Below, piece by piece: positions 4,819 to 5,043 of a DNA stretch of 5,043 bases (positions are counted from its first letter, which is position 1; every line of letters starts with the position of its first letter). This DNA comes from Campylobacterales bacterium. Lineage in GTDB: Bacteria > Campylobacterota > Campylobacteria > Campylobacterales > JALSKU01. The DNA is taken from positions 1 to 5,043 of the forward strand of contig JALVXV010000017.1 of the NCBI GenBank assembly GCA_027038235.1, in the 5' to 3' direction. Under the pieces are notes generated by a model, which searched no databases, had not been told where the DNA came from, and worked only from the letters and a program-made list of their open reading frames with translations. The position numbers were made by a program, and so were the translations under genes.

Positions 4819-5043
4819 CACTTGAGGCTATACTCATCCATAAGATGTTGCATTTTTTCTCTACCTGCATCATACTTACCATTTATATAGATACTAGGAG
4901 TGCCATTTACCATTATTTTATTTGCTTTATATAGATCATCACTAAATCTTTTTAAGACATCCTTATCTTTTATATCTTTTAGAGTGATATTGGTTTTAAA
5001 TTTTTTATTAAATAGATCTAGTACCTTTTTTGGATCTTTTTTA
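4818..5043 (-). CDS. DsbA-like thioredoxin-fold thiol:disulfide oxidoreductase, C-terminal part (5' end outside window)
   Basis: The frame is open from base 5042 and gives 74 codons before TGA at 4818-4820. The product ends with NKIMVNGTPSIYINGKYDAG (residues 41-60 of the fragment), then REKMQHLMDEYSLK. The GTPS.YINGKYD segment is the signature of the thioredoxin-fold C-terminal half in DsbA-like proteins: the cis-proline loop (Thr-Pro, here P49) followed by the last beta strand and hairpin. The lysine-rich helical part before it (DLFNKKF, DVLKRFSDDLYKAN) fits the DsbA helical insert and the helix that precedes the cis-Pro loop. The CXXC active site and any signal peptide would be encoded beyond the window edge, so the redox role and periplasmic location are inferred. 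It could also be a DsbC/DsbG-like or other thioredoxin-fold protein. It precedes hemC in the same operon. Confidence 0.8.
   Translation of the reverse strand, partial: KKDPKKVLDLFNKKFKTNITLKDIKDKDVLKRFSDDLYKANKIMVNGTPSIYINGKYDAGREKMQHLMDEYSLK

Overview
The window is AT-rich DNA from a bacterium that is most likely a member of the Campylobacterota (the Sulfurimonas, Sulfurovum, Arcobacter and Campylobacter group). This is inferred from three things: the style of the FlgG C-terminus, the hemC to long UbiD-type decarboxylase gene order (as I recall it, also found in Campylobacter jejuni), and a decarboxylase that looks like the futalosine-pathway menaquinone type. No species can be named from the sequence alone.

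Layout. (1) Bases 1-251 hold the 3' end of flgG (flagellar distal rod) on the plus strand, closed by a hairpin/T-tract terminator at 288-314. (2) Bases 315-443 are non-coding and contain a compound inverted repeat of about 80 bp. (3) Bases 444-1249, minus strand, form a compact two-gene toxin-antitoxin operon: a 109-aa antitoxin that appears to join a Phd-like N-terminus to a UPF0175-type C-terminus, followed with a 4-base ATGA overlap by a 159-aa DUF3368-type PIN toxin. A good sigma-70 promoter lies just upstream, with a dyad between its -35 and -10. (4) Bases 1350-1898, plus strand, are a decaying VapC zone: a 121-aa PIN protein that keeps its first acidic residues but has lost the third Asp and the normal C-terminus, then a start-less fragment encoding a well-preserved C-terminal end of a second PIN protein. 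(5) Bases 1981-5043, minus strand, are a housekeeping operon read right to left: the 3' end of a DsbA-like thiol oxidoreductase, hemC (porphobilinogen deaminase), and a roughly 604-aa UbiD-family decarboxylase.

How it works together. hemC supplies hydroxymethylbilane for heme, and the decarboxylase probably serves menaquinone synthesis. The DsbA-like protein acts on disulfides in the periplasm. All three would support an envelope-based respiratory chain. The toxin-antitoxin region sits between this operon and the flagellar gene and looks like an accessory island in different stages of decay. Heptanucleotide tandem repeats occur in three separate intergenic spots. I see no CRISPR array, tRNA, rRNA or transposase gene. 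The best candidates for something less described are the chimeric antitoxin and the compound inverted repeat. Neither amounts to a clearly new system.
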